In this document: piece by piece, positions 26,070-35,526 of the stretch
How positions within the stretch are numbered: position 1 is the stretch's first letter
How the letters are laid out: each line of letters starts with the position of its first letter
NCBI GenBank assembly: GCA_014192065.1
Contig: BJHH01000003.1
Span: forward strand, 1 to 47,824
From: Gemmatimonadota bacterium
Lineage (GTDB): Bacteria; Gemmatimonadota; Gemmatimonadetes; Gemmatimonadales; Gemmatimonadaceae
Reading direction: 5' to 3'
DNA length: 47,824 bases
The notes under the pieces: model-generated
Told to the model about the DNA's origin: nothing
Seen by the model: the letters and a program-made list of their open reading frames with translations, nothing else
The model's database searches: none
Position numbers and translations under genes: made by a program

Positions 26070-26533
26070 TCGATTCGCAGCCAACGCGACCCGCCGGTCG
26101 CCGTGTGCGGCGAATCGTGGTTGCTGTGGTAGTGGTGGTCGTCGCGCTGGCGGCGGTCGCAATTCGTTTCGTCGGTCCGCGGCAGCTCTCGGTGATCGGG
26201 GAAACGCCGGTCCGTGTGACACGCGCGATTCCCGAAGGCACGCGCGTCAAGGTGGAGCTGCTCAATGCTACCGATACTCGTGGACTGGCGCGCACGGCAG
26301 CCGCGGTATTGCGGGACGCCGGCTTTGACGTCGTGTTTTTCGGAAACACCCAAGAGCGTCACGACACGACTCTGGTTCGCGACCGCTCGAATCACCCGGA
26401 CTGGGCGACGCTGGCGGCCGGCGTGTTGCATCCAGCGCGCACCGAAGTGCGCGCTGACTCAGGGCGCCTGGTGGACCTCACGGTCCTGATCGGTGGGAGC
26501 TGGCGGCCCCCGACGCAGCCGTTCCGCCCGTAA
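26066..26533 (+). CDS. LytR C-terminal (LytR_C) domain membrane protein
   Basis: 155 aa from ATG 26066. A basic N-terminus (RPAGRRVRR) precedes one membrane helix (about residues 17-36). The extracytoplasmic part is a LytR_C-type domain (VKVELLNATDTRGLARTAAAVLRDAGFDV, split by loops), whose molecular function is not established. It has no LytR-CpsA-Psr catalytic domain, so it is a stand-alone version. Its last 75 nt overlap rlmN on the other strand. Confidence 0.82.
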   Translation: MIDSQPTRPAGRRVRRIVVAVVVVVVALAAVAIRFVGPRQLSVIGETPVRVTRAIPEGTRVKVELLNATDTRGLARTAAAVLRDAGFDVVFFGNTQERHDTTLVRDRSNHPDWATLAAGVLHPARTEVRADSGRLVDLTVLIGGSWRPPTQPFRP

Positions 26534-27550
26534 CTGCCCGCAGGCGGCCGCGATGTCGAGGCCGCGGCTCTTTCGGATCGCCACTTCGATCCGTGCCCCG
26601 CGCAGGCGCGCGGCGAAGCGTGCAATCCGATCGGCGGACGACGGCACGAATCCCATCGTTCCGCCGGGGTGCAGTGGAATCAGGTTGACGAACGCGCCGC
26701 AGCTTCTGGCGAGCGCGGCGAGTTCGGCGGCATGTTCGTCCGCGTCGTTGACACTGCCGAGCATGACGTACTCGAATGTCACGCGGCGCGAGAATCGGGC
26801 GGCGCGTGCAATGACATCGGCGAGCGGGAACTTTGTGTTCACCGGCATCAGCGTGGCGCGCAAGGCATCGGTTGGTGCGTGAATCGAGATCGCCAAGCGG
26901 AATTGTTCCTTGCGCGCCTCCAGCGCTTCGATCCCCGGAAGCCATCCAACGGTAGACAGTGTGATATGGCGCGCGCCGATGCCGAACCCAGCCGGGTTGT
27001 TGAGAATCGTGAGCGTGCGGTCCACGGCGGGCCAGTTCATCAACGGCTCGCCCATGCCCATGAAGACGATGTTCGTAGGATTGAGCGCCGGAGAAACGAA
27101 TGCCAACTCGCGCACCTGGCAGGCGATTTCGAATGCGTCGAGGTTGCGGATAAACCCCATCGCGCCAGTGGCACAGAACGCACACTGCAGCGCGCACCCC
27201 GCTTGCGATGAGACGCACAGGGTGAGCCGTTTGCCATCGGGAATCGCCACCGTTTCGATCGCTTGGCCGTCAGCCAATCTGAACAGAAACTTCCGGGTGC
27301 CGTCGGTCGAGGTCTGTTCACCAGCCAGTGCAAGGCGGGGGAGCGTGAACCGTTCGGCCAGCTGCGCGCGAAAAACTCCGGGAAGATCCGACATCGCCTC
27401 GAAGGTCGGTGCAGGCGACTGCCAGAGGTGGCGCGCGACCTGCGCGGCGCGGTACGGGGCTTCGCCGATGGACAGGGCGAACTCGCGCAGCGCGGTCAGC
27501 GCCTCCGCCGGCGTGAGGTTCAGCAGGTTGACCGGCTGGTGCGTCGTCAT
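26459..27550 (-). CDS. rlmN: 23S rRNA/tRNA adenine C2 methyltransferase
   Basis: Radical SAM enzyme that methylates A2503 of 23S rRNA and A37 of some tRNAs. ATG 27550, 363 aa. The 4Fe-4S motif CxxxCxxC is at Cys119, Cys123 and Cys126 (CALQCAFC), GMGEPLMN follows, and the methyl-transfer cysteine is in GLDIAAACGQL. The tail after that motif (about 25 residues) runs into the LytR_C gene, giving a 75-nt tail-to-tail overlap (26459-26533). The start overlaps the stop of the outer-membrane protein gene (ATGA 27547-27550). Confidence 0.95.
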   Translation of the reverse strand: MTTHQPVNLLNLTPAEALTALREFALSIGEAPYRAAQVARHLWQSPAPTFEAMSDLPGVFRAQLAERFTLPRLALAGEQTSTDGTRKFLFRLADGQAIETVAIPDGKRLTLCVSSQAGCALQCAFCATGAMGFIRNLDAFEIACQVRELAFVSPALNPTNIVFMGMGEPLMNWPAVDRTLTILNNPAGFGIGARHITLSTVGWLPGIEALEARKEQFRLAISIHAPTDALRATLMPVNTKFPLADVIARAARFSRRVTFEYVMLGSVNDADEHAAELAALARSCGAFVNLIPLHPGGTMGFVPSSADRIARFAARLRGARIEVAIRKSRGLDIAAACGQLRAERLRRGPPAPTDQDREVHQAP

Positions 27551-28455
27551 CGGAGCAGAGAACTCAGGGCAAACTGGTAGCTCGGCGCAAGCCCGTTGGG
27601 CGTTCCCTCGCGCGCGACGCCAATCGCGTAGCCGGCGTAGTGGATCGTGACGGCCATGCGGGCGCGGATGTTTACGCTGCCGTGAGCCGTCGTGCGCGCA
27701 GGACCGGCGCGTCCTTCCCACGCTCCATATCTGGCGCTCAGATAGGCGAACTGTTCGCTGCCACCGAACTGCGTCGACGCGGCCGACATCCCGACCCGTA
27801 CTGAGCGAACGGAGTCGCGTTGGATCAGGCGGGCGTCCGCGCCGGCGAGGTAGGTCGCCAGTTCGCTACCGCGGCTCCACGGGCTCGCCAGGAAGGTCGA
27901 TGCGCCCACGCGTAGGTCGAATCGCGTGAGATGGTCGGCCACGAAGCCGGCGTCTACCGACACCGCCGCCCTCTTCTTGAGTTCTATCTGGCCGGTCCGC
28001 ACGCGCCCTGCGACTCCCCATGTGAGATGGGATCCGTATGTCCGTGCGATGCCCAGCGAGGTCACGAAGGTCGAATACGGGAGATCGGCACTCACGGTCA
28101 GTGGGTCGCTCTCAGTGCGCACCAGACCCGGCACCGAAGCGCGCACGATCGATGCCGTGATCGTGGATCCCTGCCAAGTACCGCTGACCGCTCCGGCGTG
28201 TGCGTTGACCGACAGATCCGATGGTGTGCTTATGGCAGCTGCCGACAGTCGCCACCTCGATCCGTCCGGGAGGCGTGTCGATGCAGGATTCCAGAAGCCT
28301 CCGCCGAACACGTTCGGGAGTGCCCCTGCTTCGGCGATGAGCCCGACGGGGAACGCCAGAAGGTCCCGTCCGGGAATCTCCGGGTTCTGGCACTCACCGT
28401 TTGCGGCTATCAGAGCCGAAGCCAGTAACGCTATGTAATGACGTGAGATGCGCAC
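27547..28455 (-). CDS. Predicted outer membrane beta-barrel protein
   Basis: 302 aa from GTG 28455. The signal peptide at about residues 1-22 ends near NGECQN. The rest shows alternating hydrophobic and aromatic strands and a Gly-rich FGGGFWNPAS motif like PorV/UPF0164-type or other small barrels. No specific family is recognised. It precedes rlmN in a two-gene operon. A TAAATAT -10-like sequence lies upstream. Confidence 0.65.
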   Translation of the reverse strand: MRISRHYIALLASALIAANGECQNPEIPGRDLLAFPVGLIAEAGALPNVFGGGFWNPASTRLPDGSRWRLSAAAISTPSDLSVNAHAGAVSGTWQGSTITASIVRASVPGLVRTESDPLTVSADLPYSTFVTSLGIARTYGSHLTWGVAGRVRTGQIELKKRAAVSVDAGFVADHLTRFDLRVGASTFLASPWSRGSELATYLAGADARLIQRDSVRSVRVGMSAASTQFGGSEQFAYLSARYGAWEGRAGPARTTAHGSVNIRARMAVTIHYAGYAIGVAREGTPNGLAPSYQFALSSLLR

Positions 28456-28512
28456 TCGTGTTTCAAGTCAAATGTTTCGGTTCGGCGCTTCCACCAACTC
28501 CGTGCGATTCAT

Positions 28513-28519
28513 ATATTTA
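28513..28519 (-). promoter_or_regulatory. Candidate -10 element for the OMP-rlmN operon
   Basis: TAAATAT on the minus strand, about 58 nt before the GTG start at 28455, in the only AT-rich spot of the 28456-28626 divergent region. No clear -35 element. The vanZ promoter should lie in the same 171-bp region. Confidence 0.35.
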
Positions 28520-28626
28520 GCACACTTTCCGCTTGGAGTCTTGCCGTTGTCGGACATGAAGCCTGGTTTGGTGCCGGTCGCCGCGGTCGAGATCGGGCAC
28601 GCGGCACGATTTCCATTGTGCCCCCA

Positions 28627-28992
28627 ATGATGCGCGGCCGATGGATCGCCCCGGTCCTGTGGGCTCTGCTGATCGAGACGCTCACCAGTTGGCCGAACGT
28701 TCCGTCGGCGTCGACCGGTCACGGCTTCGACAAGGTCGTACACTTTGGACTGTATGCCGTATTTGCTTTCCTCGTGGTTCGCGCAGCGCAGCCGGCTGTT
28801 CCCGGATGGCGCGTCATGGGTGTGGTGCTCGTGGTGTTGTGTGTCTGGGCCGCGCTCGATGAATGGCATCAGACGTGGATTCCGGGCCGCGGAGCCGAAG
28901 TCGCCGACTGGGCGGCCGATGCGACCGGCGTGGTGGTCGGCCTCCTCATCCGCAGGCTTCGGTCGCAGCGGGTCATGATGGGCGCCGCGTGA
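28627..28992 (+). CDS. VanZ-like membrane protein
   Basis: 121 aa, start at ATG 28627 (ATG 28630 or GTG 28618 also possible; no clear Shine-Dalgarno). VanZ-family features: DKVVHFGLYAVFAFL and DEWHQTWIPGRGAEVADWAADATG, with about four membrane helices. Family members are linked to teicoplanin resistance or envelope functions but the biochemistry is unknown. First gene of a 13-gene plus-strand chain; GTGA overlap with aspS. Confidence 0.85.
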   Translation: MMRGRWIAPVLWALLIETLTSWPNVPSASTGHGFDKVVHFGLYAVFAFLVVRAAQPAVPGWRVMGVVLVVLCVWAALDEWHQTWIPGRGAEVADWAADATGVVVGLLIRRLRSQRVMMGAA

Positions 28993-30776
28993 ACGAGAAG
29001 CGCTCTGTGTATTCGACAGCGTACCGCACCGGGCGCGTTGGCGCGCTCCGCGCCACTGACGTCGGCACGCAGGTGACCTTGGGCGGCTGGGTGCACCGAT
29101 CACGCAATCTTGGCGGTCTCGTGTTTATCGATCTCCGTGACATCGACGGGATCGTGCAGGTGGCGTTCGGAACCGACTGGGCTGCCGCGTCGGTGCTCGC
29201 CATGGCTGCCGCCGTTGGCGTGGAAAGCGTTGTGCTCGTCGAGGGTACGGTGGTCGCTCGGTCCGATAGCACGAAGAATCCTGAGATGGGTACGGGCGAC
29301 ATCGAGGTGCACGCGACGGCGATGCGCGTACTCGGTCCGGCCGTGACGCCGGCGATTCCCGTCGCGCGCGGCAAGGGTGAGAAGATGGCCGCTGAGGAGC
29401 TCCGGTTGCGCCATCGGCATCTCGATCTCCGTCGCCCGGAACTGCAGGCGAATCTCGTGCTGCGCCATCGACTCATGCAAACGACGCGCGCGTATCTGAG
29501 CGAACGTGGCTACCTCGAGCTCGAAACCCCGGTGCTGACGAAGCCGACACCGGAAGGCGCGAGAGATTACCTCGTGCCGAGCCGCGTGCATCCCGGCGAG
29601 TTCTACGCGCTGCCGCAGTCGCCGCAGATCTACAAGCAGCTGTTCATGGTCAGCGGGTTCGATCGGTACTTTCAGATCGCGCGCTGCTTTCGCGACGAAG
29701 ATCTTCGGGCTGACCGACAGCCCGAATTCACGCAGATCGATATCGAGGCGTCGTTCGTTTCGCAGGACGACATCCTCGCGCTCGCCGAAGGACTGATCGT
29801 GTCGCTCTGGCGCGAAGCGGGATTCGACATCCCCTCGGTCTTTCCGCGGATGACCTATGCTGCGGCGATGGAGCGGTATGGCTGCGATCGGCCCGACCTC
29901 CGCTACGGTCTCGAGATCGTCGATTACACCGACGCGTTTCGCGAGGTGGCGTTCAATATCAGCCAAGCGGCGATCGACGCCGGCGGCCGCGTCCGCGGAA
30001 TCATCGTGCCAGGTGGGGCGGTATGGAGCCGGAAACAGGTAGACGAGGTCGAGGCGCTTGCCAAGGACGCCGGCGCTGGCGGCCTGCTGCGTCTGCGGCG
30101 CCTTGACGGCAAACTCGACGGACCACTGGCGAAGTTCGTCGACGGCGTCGGCGCGTTTGACGCACTGCCGGACGGCGCGTTGATGCTCTTCGTGGCCGGC
30201 AGCGACCGGGTCTCGAACCCCGCGCTCGACCGTGCCCGTCAGGAATGCGCGCGCCGGCTCGCCATCGTGCGCGACGACGATCGGCAATTCGTCATCGTGA
30301 CAGACTTTCCAATGTTTGAGCGTGACCCGGCAACGGGGGCGCTTGCCGCGGTTCACCATCCGTTCACGGCGGCGCTCGCGGCCGACGTCGCCGCGCACCC
30401 GGACCACCCGGAGCGTTGGCGTGCCCAGGCGTACGATGTGGTGCTCAACGGCACGGAACTTGGTGGGGGCAGCATCCGCACGCATGATCCCGTGACGCAG
30501 TCGCACATGTTCGATCTTCTCGGTATTGGCGATCGTGAGGAGCAGGAACGACGGTTCGGATTCCTCCTCGAAGCGTTGCGCTCCGGTGCGCCGCCGCACG
30601 GCGGAGTCGCGTTTGGTTTTGACCGCATTGCGATGTTGCTGTCCGGTGCGCCGTCGCTGCGCGATGTGATCGCGTTCCCCAAGACGACCGCGGCACGCGC
30701 ACTGTTCGAGCAGGCGCCGACGCGCGTGCCGGCCGCCGATCTTAAGGATTTGCATATCCGCAGCGACGAGTCGTGA
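28989..30776 (+). CDS. aspS: Aspartyl-tRNA synthetase
   Basis: Class II synthetase, 595 aa, start GTG 28989. N-terminal OB-fold (GGWVHRSRNLGGLVFIDLRD), motif 2 (CFRDEDLRADRQPEFTQID), the bacterial GAD insertion in the middle and motif 3 (GVAFGFDRIAMLL). Length matches bacterial AspRS. Whether it also charges tRNA-Asn cannot be told from sequence by eye. Confidence 0.96.
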   Translation: MNEKRSVYSTAYRTGRVGALRATDVGTQVTLGGWVHRSRNLGGLVFIDLRDIDGIVQVAFGTDWAAASVLAMAAAVGVESVVLVEGTVVARSDSTKNPEMGTGDIEVHATAMRVLGPAVTPAIPVARGKGEKMAAEELRLRHRHLDLRRPELQANLVLRHRLMQTTRAYLSERGYLELETPVLTKPTPEGARDYLVPSRVHPGEFYALPQSPQIYKQLFMVSGFDRYFQIARCFRDEDLRADRQPEFTQIDIEASFVSQDDILALAEGLIVSLWREAGFDIPSVFPRMTYAAAMERYGCDRPDLRYGLEIVDYTDAFREVAFNISQAAIDAGGRVRGIIVPGGAVWSRKQVDEVEALAKDAGAGGLLRLRRLDGKLDGPLAKFVDGVGAFDALPDGALMLFVAGSDRVSNPALDRARQECARRLAIVRDDDRQFVIVTDFPMFERDPATGALAAVHHPFTAALAADVAAHPDHPERWRAQAYDVVLNGTELGGGSIRTHDPVTQSHMFDLLGIGDREEQERRFGFLLEALRSGAPPHGGVAFGFDRIAMLLSGAPSLRDVIAFPKTTAARALFEQAPTRVPAADLKDLHIRSDES

Positions 30777-31750
30777 TGGGCGACGCCGGTCACGGAGTGG
30801 GGACGATCGAAGGCACCACCGCGCGGCTTCCGACTGAGGGCGCCGACCTGCTCACGCTCGCCGGCGTGGGCGACGCCAACCTGCTCGAACTGCAAAAGCA
30901 ATTCGCAGTCCGCGCCACGCTCCGCGGAGAGGCGCTGGTCCTCGCTGGTACAGCGTCCGCGGTCGACAAGGCGACGCTAGTGGCCCAGCGGATGATCGAT
31001 TCCGCCAGACGCCGCGAGTCGCTCGAGCCAGACGATGTCATCCGGCTCGCGTGTGATTCGAGCGGCGACCCGACGGTCGGCCCGAGGCTCGTCCTGCCAG
31101 GAATCCGCAAGGTCGTGCAGGGAAAGACGCCGGGGCAGTCCGCATACCTGCAGTCGATTCTCGAGCACGACATCGTATTCGGGATCGGGCCGGCCGGTAC
31201 AGGCAAGACCTATCTCGCCGTCGCCGCAGCCGTCGATGCATTGGTGCGTAAGCGGGTCAAGCGGATTGTGCTCGCGAGGCCGGCGGTCGAGGCTGGTGAA
31301 TCGCTCGGATTTCTCCCGGGCGACATGCAAGCCAAGGTGGATCCCTACCTCCGGCCGTTGTACGACGCGCTGGAGGACATGATGCCCGGCGAGCGTGTGC
31401 AAAAGGCCCTCGAAACGCGCGTGATTGAGATCGCGCCGCTCGCCTATATGCGTGGACGGACGCTGGCGGACGCGTTCGTCATCCTCGACGAGGCGCAGAA
31501 TGCCACCCGCGCGCAGATGAAAATGTTCTTGACGAGGCTTGGCGTGAATTCGCGCGCGGTGATCACTGGTGACAAGACGCAGGTTGACCTGCCTCGCCGC
31601 GAAGACAGTGGTCTCTTTCAGGTCGAGCGTATCCTCCCCGGCATTGAGGGGATCGCGATCCATTACCTCACCGAATCCGACGTGATGCGGCATCGCATCG
31701 TCCGCGACATCGTCCGGGCGTACGCGGCCGACGCGGAACCCCGGGCGTGA
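30776..31750 (+). CDS. phoH: PhoH-like ATPase
   Basis: PhoH/YbeZ family ATPase, 324 aa. ATG 30776 is preferred; GTG 30773 gives one extra residue and a GTGA overlap with aspS. Walker A GPAGTGKT (about 139-146) and Walker B VILDEAQNA are intact. As usual it is followed by ybeY, with which it acts in rRNA metabolism. Overlap with ybeY is GTGA 31747-31750. Confidence 0.94.
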   Translation: MGDAGHGVGTIEGTTARLPTEGADLLTLAGVGDANLLELQKQFAVRATLRGEALVLAGTASAVDKATLVAQRMIDSARRRESLEPDDVIRLACDSSGDPTVGPRLVLPGIRKVVQGKTPGQSAYLQSILEHDIVFGIGPAGTGKTYLAVAAAVDALVRKRVKRIVLARPAVEAGESLGFLPGDMQAKVDPYLRPLYDALEDMMPGERVQKALETRVIEIAPLAYMRGRTLADAFVILDEAQNATRAQMKMFLTRLGVNSRAVITGDKTQVDLPRREDSGLFQVERILPGIEGIAIHYLTESDVMRHRIVRDIVRAYAADAEPRA

Positions 31751-32250
31751 AGCGGCTGGTGCGCAGCAGGGTGAGGTCGCTGACTGAGCCGCAGCGCACG
31801 GGGCGCGCCAGACTCGATGTGACGGTGTCGCGCGAACTCGCGGTGACGGGCGCACCGGGCACCGCGGTCACTCGTGTCGCCCGCCTCGTGCTGCGTTCGG
31901 AAGGCGTCCGCCGTGCGACGGTGTCGATCACGCTCGTGAGCGATGCGACGATTCGCCGCCTGAATGCGCGCTACTTAGGCCATCGGCGTCCAACCGACGT
32001 GATCGCGTTTGCCTTGCCGACGCCAGACGGCGCGATCGCGGGCGATGTGTACATCGCACCGGGCGTCGCGGCGCGCGCGGCGATCGAGCACGCGATCCCG
32101 CTCCGGGAAGAAGTACTGCGTCTGGTTGTCCACGCCGTGCTGCACCTGCTTGGCTACGATCACCCGGCGGGGCCAAGTCGCACCCGCTCGGTGATGTGGC
32201 GCCGGCAGGAAGCATTGCTCGCGCGCGCGCTGGCCGAGGGCGCCGCGTGA
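31747..32250 (+). CDS. ybeY: Endoribonuclease YbeY
   Basis: Zinc-dependent RNase in rRNA maturation and ribosome quality control. 167 aa from GTG 31747. Metal motif H-x3-H-x5-H in HAVLHLLGYDH. The conserved TDVIAFALP strand lies before it. An Arg-rich N-terminal 25 residues is longer than usual. The preceding phoH and following CBS-domain gene reproduce the common phoH-ybeY-corC/hlyC order. Confidence 0.94.
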   Translation: MKRLVRSRVRSLTEPQRTGRARLDVTVSRELAVTGAPGTAVTRVARLVLRSEGVRRATVSITLVSDATIRRLNARYLGHRRPTDVIAFALPTPDGAIAGDVYIAPGVAARAAIEHAIPLREEVLRLVVHAVLHLLGYDHPAGPSRTRSVMWRRQEALLARALAEGAA

Positions 32251-33488
32251 CGCTGCTGCTCGTGTTGCTGGCTCTGGCGGCGACGTCCGCCGCTGCGTAC
32301 TGCGCCTTCGCCGATGGCGCGCTGCTCGCGATCGACGAGGAGTTGGTTGCCCCGTCGCCGGCGGTGGCGGCACTCGTGGAACGACGTGAACGGGCGCACC
32401 GGGCCCTCGCGTTCGCCCGCATCCTTTCTCAACTGCTGGCCGGCGCCTGCGCCGCCTCCGCGCTCAAGATGTCGGACGTCCCGAGCGTGCAGCTTGCGCC
32501 ACTCGTCGTGGCGACGGGCATCCTTATCGTGGTCTTTGCGGAGAGTTCGGCTCGCGCCGCAGGCGACATGGTCGGCGCTGGCGGTGTAGTGAGGCACCTT
32601 CGGTTCATTCACTCCGTTGAACGCCTGATGCGCCCATTCGTCTGGGCGGGGTCCGTCGCCGATCGTGCGCTCGAGTCGCTGCTCCCGGAGCCCCCCGACA
32701 CGGTGGAAGAGCGCGAATCGAGCGTCGAGCAGTTCCGGGAAGTCGTGGCCGCGGAATCCGGGGTGTCGCAGGATGATGCGCTCCTGCTCCACGGCGTCTT
32801 TTCGCTCGGTGACACCAGCGTACTGGACATCATGGTGCCGCGCGTGAATGTTGTCGGCCTCGACCAGTCATGGTCGTGGGTCCGAGTGGTCGAGCGGGTG
32901 CGCGCGAGCGGCCATTCTCGCTATGTCGTGTACGATCGGTCACTGGACAATGTCGCTGGCCTGTTTCATGCGAAGGACTTGTTGCCGTCTGTACTGCTTG
33001 GCGCGGAGCCGACGGAAGGCTGGCAATCGCTGATCCGCCCGGCGCAGTTCATTCCAGCCACGAAACCGGTCGACGACCAGCTTCGGGACTTCAAAGCCTC
33101 ACGTCGGCACCTAGCCGTCGTCGTCGATGAGTTTGGCGGCACCGCCGGAATCGTCACGCTCGAGGACGCCCTTGAGGTGATCGTCGGAGACATCCGCGAC
33201 GAGCACGATGTGGAGGAGCCCGACGTACGCTGGGAGTCTGGGTCGCGCTTCTCTGTCTCGGCGCGGCTCACGCTCGATGACCTGTCCGAACTCATCGGCG
33301 AACCCGTTGCGTGTGACGATGTGAATACCGTCGGGGGATTGGTGTATGCGAAGGTCGGTGGTGCCCCGAAATGCGGCGATGTCGTAATCGTTGGTTCCCG
33401 GCGGCTCGTCGTTGAACGGGTCGTCCGCCGTCAGATCGAGCGAGTAGCGATCGAGCCAGCAACATCGACAGCCGCGGAGCGTCCATGA
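32247..33488 (+). CDS. CNNM/CorC-HlyC type transporter-associated protein
   Basis: 413 aa from GTG 32247. N-terminal membrane region (about 1-135, DUF21-like), a pair of CBS domains (about 190-310, with MVPRVNVVGLD and VDEFGGTAGIVTLEDALEVIVGDI split over the two), and a C-terminal CorC_HlyC domain (about 330-400). Members of this family are linked to magnesium or cobalt efflux and metal homeostasis. Old hemolysin labels are not meaningful here. ATGA overlap with a second related gene. Confidence 0.88.
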   Translation: MTLLLVLLALAATSAAAYCAFADGALLAIDEELVAPSPAVAALVERRERAHRALAFARILSQLLAGACAASALKMSDVPSVQLAPLVVATGILIVVFAESSARAAGDMVGAGGVVRHLRFIHSVERLMRPFVWAGSVADRALESLLPEPPDTVEERESSVEQFREVVAAESGVSQDDALLLHGVFSLGDTSVLDIMVPRVNVVGLDQSWSWVRVVERVRASGHSRYVVYDRSLDNVAGLFHAKDLLPSVLLGAEPTEGWQSLIRPAQFIPATKPVDDQLRDFKASRRHLAVVVDEFGGTAGIVTLEDALEVIVGDIRDEHDVEEPDVRWESGSRFSVSARLTLDDLSELIGEPVACDDVNTVGGLVYAKVGGAPKCGDVVIVGSRRLVVERVVRRQIERVAIEPATSTAAERP

Positions 33489-34447
33489 GCACGGTCGCGC
33501 TCATCCTCGTGTTCGCGCTGTTGGTCGGGGCCTTTACCGCGGCGGCTACGTCGGTACGGTCGGTCAGTCGCATCTGGCTTCGTCATTGGGCCGAGCGGCA
33601 GATCGCCGGCGACACCGATCAAGCGGCGCCGGCGCTTGGGCGTTCGCACCAACTCCTGCTAGCGGCCGGCACTGGCATTGCCGCGGCCGTCTTTGCGCTC
33701 GGCGCGGTCATCGCGTTCCGTGAAGAACGGTCAGCGCTGGTCGCGGATCTCGCGTTCGGCGCGGCCATGCTGCTCGTCGTGGGCCAGCTGGTGCCGCGCG
33801 CAATCGCGCGTCGGTGGGCGACGTCGCTGATTCCGGTGCTGATGCCGCTACTGAAGGTGCTCGATGCGCTGTTCGGTCCGATTCTCGGGTTCGCTTCGCG
33901 CATCGCGCGCCAGGCGGTTCCGCCAGAGAACGCCGCCGAACTGCCCGCGCCGACCGATCCGCTAGAGGATCTGTTGCGCGAAGCGGAGATGGAAGGACTC
34001 GGTGAGGCGGCGGAATCCGAAATCATCAGCGGGGTCGTCGAGTTCGGCGAAACGCGGGTCGAGGGCGTGATGACGCCGCGCGAGCGCGTCACCTTCGTGA
34101 CGCCGTCCATGTCGGCGGATGACGTAGCGCAGTCCGTGGCGCAGTCGAAGTACACGCGCATTCCGGTGATCGCGGCTGACGGTCAGCAGGTGTTGGGTGT
34201 GGTGCATGCGTTTGATGTGCTTGCGCATCCCCTGGAACCCTTGTCGACGCTGCGTGCGGTCGCCGCTGCGCACGTCGATGATACGTGCGCTGTTGTGATG
34301 CGTCGAATGCTTCGGGAACACCGCCACCTGGCCGTAGTTCGCAGCCCATCAGGCGACATTGCCGGTATCGTTACACTCGAGGACCTCGTGGAGGAACTGG
34401 TGGGCGAAATCGGCGACGAACACGACGAACCGGGGGCAGGCTCGTGA
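33485..34447 (+). CDS. CNNM-like CBS-domain membrane protein lacking CorC_HlyC domain
   Basis: 320 aa from ATG 33485. Same architecture as the upstream gene (membrane region about 1-140; CBS pair about 180-310 with VMTPRERVTFV and AGIVTLEDLVEELVGEIGDE), but it stops right after the second CBS domain. Tandem paralogues of this kind probably form hetero-oligomers; that is inference. It is coupled by GTGA (34444-34447) to meaB. Confidence 0.86.
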   Translation: MSTVALILVFALLVGAFTAAATSVRSVSRIWLRHWAERQIAGDTDQAAPALGRSHQLLLAAGTGIAAAVFALGAVIAFREERSALVADLAFGAAMLLVVGQLVPRAIARRWATSLIPVLMPLLKVLDALFGPILGFASRIARQAVPPENAAELPAPTDPLEDLLREAEMEGLGEAAESEIISGVVEFGETRVEGVMTPRERVTFVTPSMSADDVAQSVAQSKYTRIPVIAADGQQVLGVVHAFDVLAHPLEPLSTLRAVAAAHVDDTCAVVMRRMLREHRHLAVVRSPSGDIAGIVTLEDLVEELVGEIGDEHDEPGAGS

Positions 34448-35526
34448 CCATGGCGGTGCAAGCGCTTGTGGATGCCTTTCTCGCCGGACGGCGCGCATCG
34501 CTCGCTCGCGCCATGTCGATCGTTGAGGACGGACGGCCTGGTTGCGATGAACTGCTCGCTCTGTTGCATCCACGGCTCGGCCGTGCGCGGCGCATCGGGA
34601 TCACTGGCCCGCCGGGAGCGGGAAAGAGCACGCTCACGACGCTGCTCGCCGCCGGGTACCGCGCAGCCGGTCACACCGTTGGGATCCTAGCGGTCGACCC
34701 CACCTCGCCGTTCACCGGAGGCGCGCTGCTGGGCGATCGCGTGCGGATGGAACCGGTGGCCCTCGATCCAGGGGTGTTCATCCGCTCAATGGCCACACGC
34801 GGCTCGCTCGGCGGACTCGCCGGCACAACGCGCGAGCTCTGCGACGTACTGGATGCTTTTGGCATGGACCGTATTCTGATCGAAACCGTCGGCGTCGGGC
34901 AGAGCGAACTCGAGGTCGCGCGCACCGCTGACCAGACCGTCGTGGTGCTCGTACCCGAGTCGGGTGACTCGATCCAGACCATGAAGGCGGGATTGATGGA
35001 GATTGCCGACCTCTTCGTCGTCAACAAGGCCGATCGTTCCGGTGCTGACCGGGTGAAGCACGACCTCGAAGTCATGCTGGGGATGCGCAGCGGGCACGCG
35101 CTCGGCGGCGACGATCCGGCGCATCACGGAGTCGACCTCACGAATCTTCGACAGATTGCGAATCCGGCGAAGGCGGCACGGAAGGCTGCGGTGAGCACGG
35201 ATGGCGATTCGTGGACGCCGGCGGTGATTCAATGCGTGGGCACGACGGGGTTGGGAGTTGTTGAATTGTCCGCCGCACTCGACCGCCATTTCGTCTATCT
35301 TGAGCGACGTGGTGTGTTGGCCGCGAGGCGCCGTGTGCGCCTGCGGCAGCGCGTAGTTGACGTGGTGGAAGATCGGGTGAGACATCGGCTCTGGCTTGAT
35401 GCGGCGACGAATGGTTGGCTCGATGGCGAAATGCCAAAAGTCGAGTCGGGTGAAGCGACACCGTTCGCGGTGGCCGATGCCTTGCTCGCGCGAAGTGGAC
35501 CCCTCCTGACGGGAGTGACCCGATGA
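34444..35526 (+). CDS. meaB: MeaB/ArgK family GTPase, acyl-CoA mutase chaperone
   Basis: G3E-type P-loop GTPase that loads and protects the B12 cofactor of acyl-CoA mutases. 360 aa from GTG 34444 (ATG 34450 possible). Walker [30 protein letters not shown]3-like ETVGVGQSE and NKAD (G4) are present. It directly precedes the mutase gene with an ATGA overlap, which supports its partner. Confidence 0.93.
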   Translation: MTMAVQALVDAFLAGRRASLARAMSIVEDGRPGCDELLALLHPRLGRARRIGITGPPGAGKSTLTTLLAAGYRAAGHTVGILAVDPTSPFTGGALLGDRVRMEPVALDPGVFIRSMATRGSLGGLAGTTRELCDVLDAFGMDRILIETVGVGQSELEVARTADQTVVVLVPESGDSIQTMKAGLMEIADLFVVNKADRSGADRVKHDLEVMLGMRSGHALGGDDPAHHGVDLTNLRQIANPAKAARKAAVSTDGDSWTPAVIQCVGTTGLGVVELSAALDRHFVYLERRGVLAARRRVRLRQRVVDVVEDRVRHRLWLDAATNGWLDGEMPKVESGEATPFAVADALLARSGPLLTGVTR

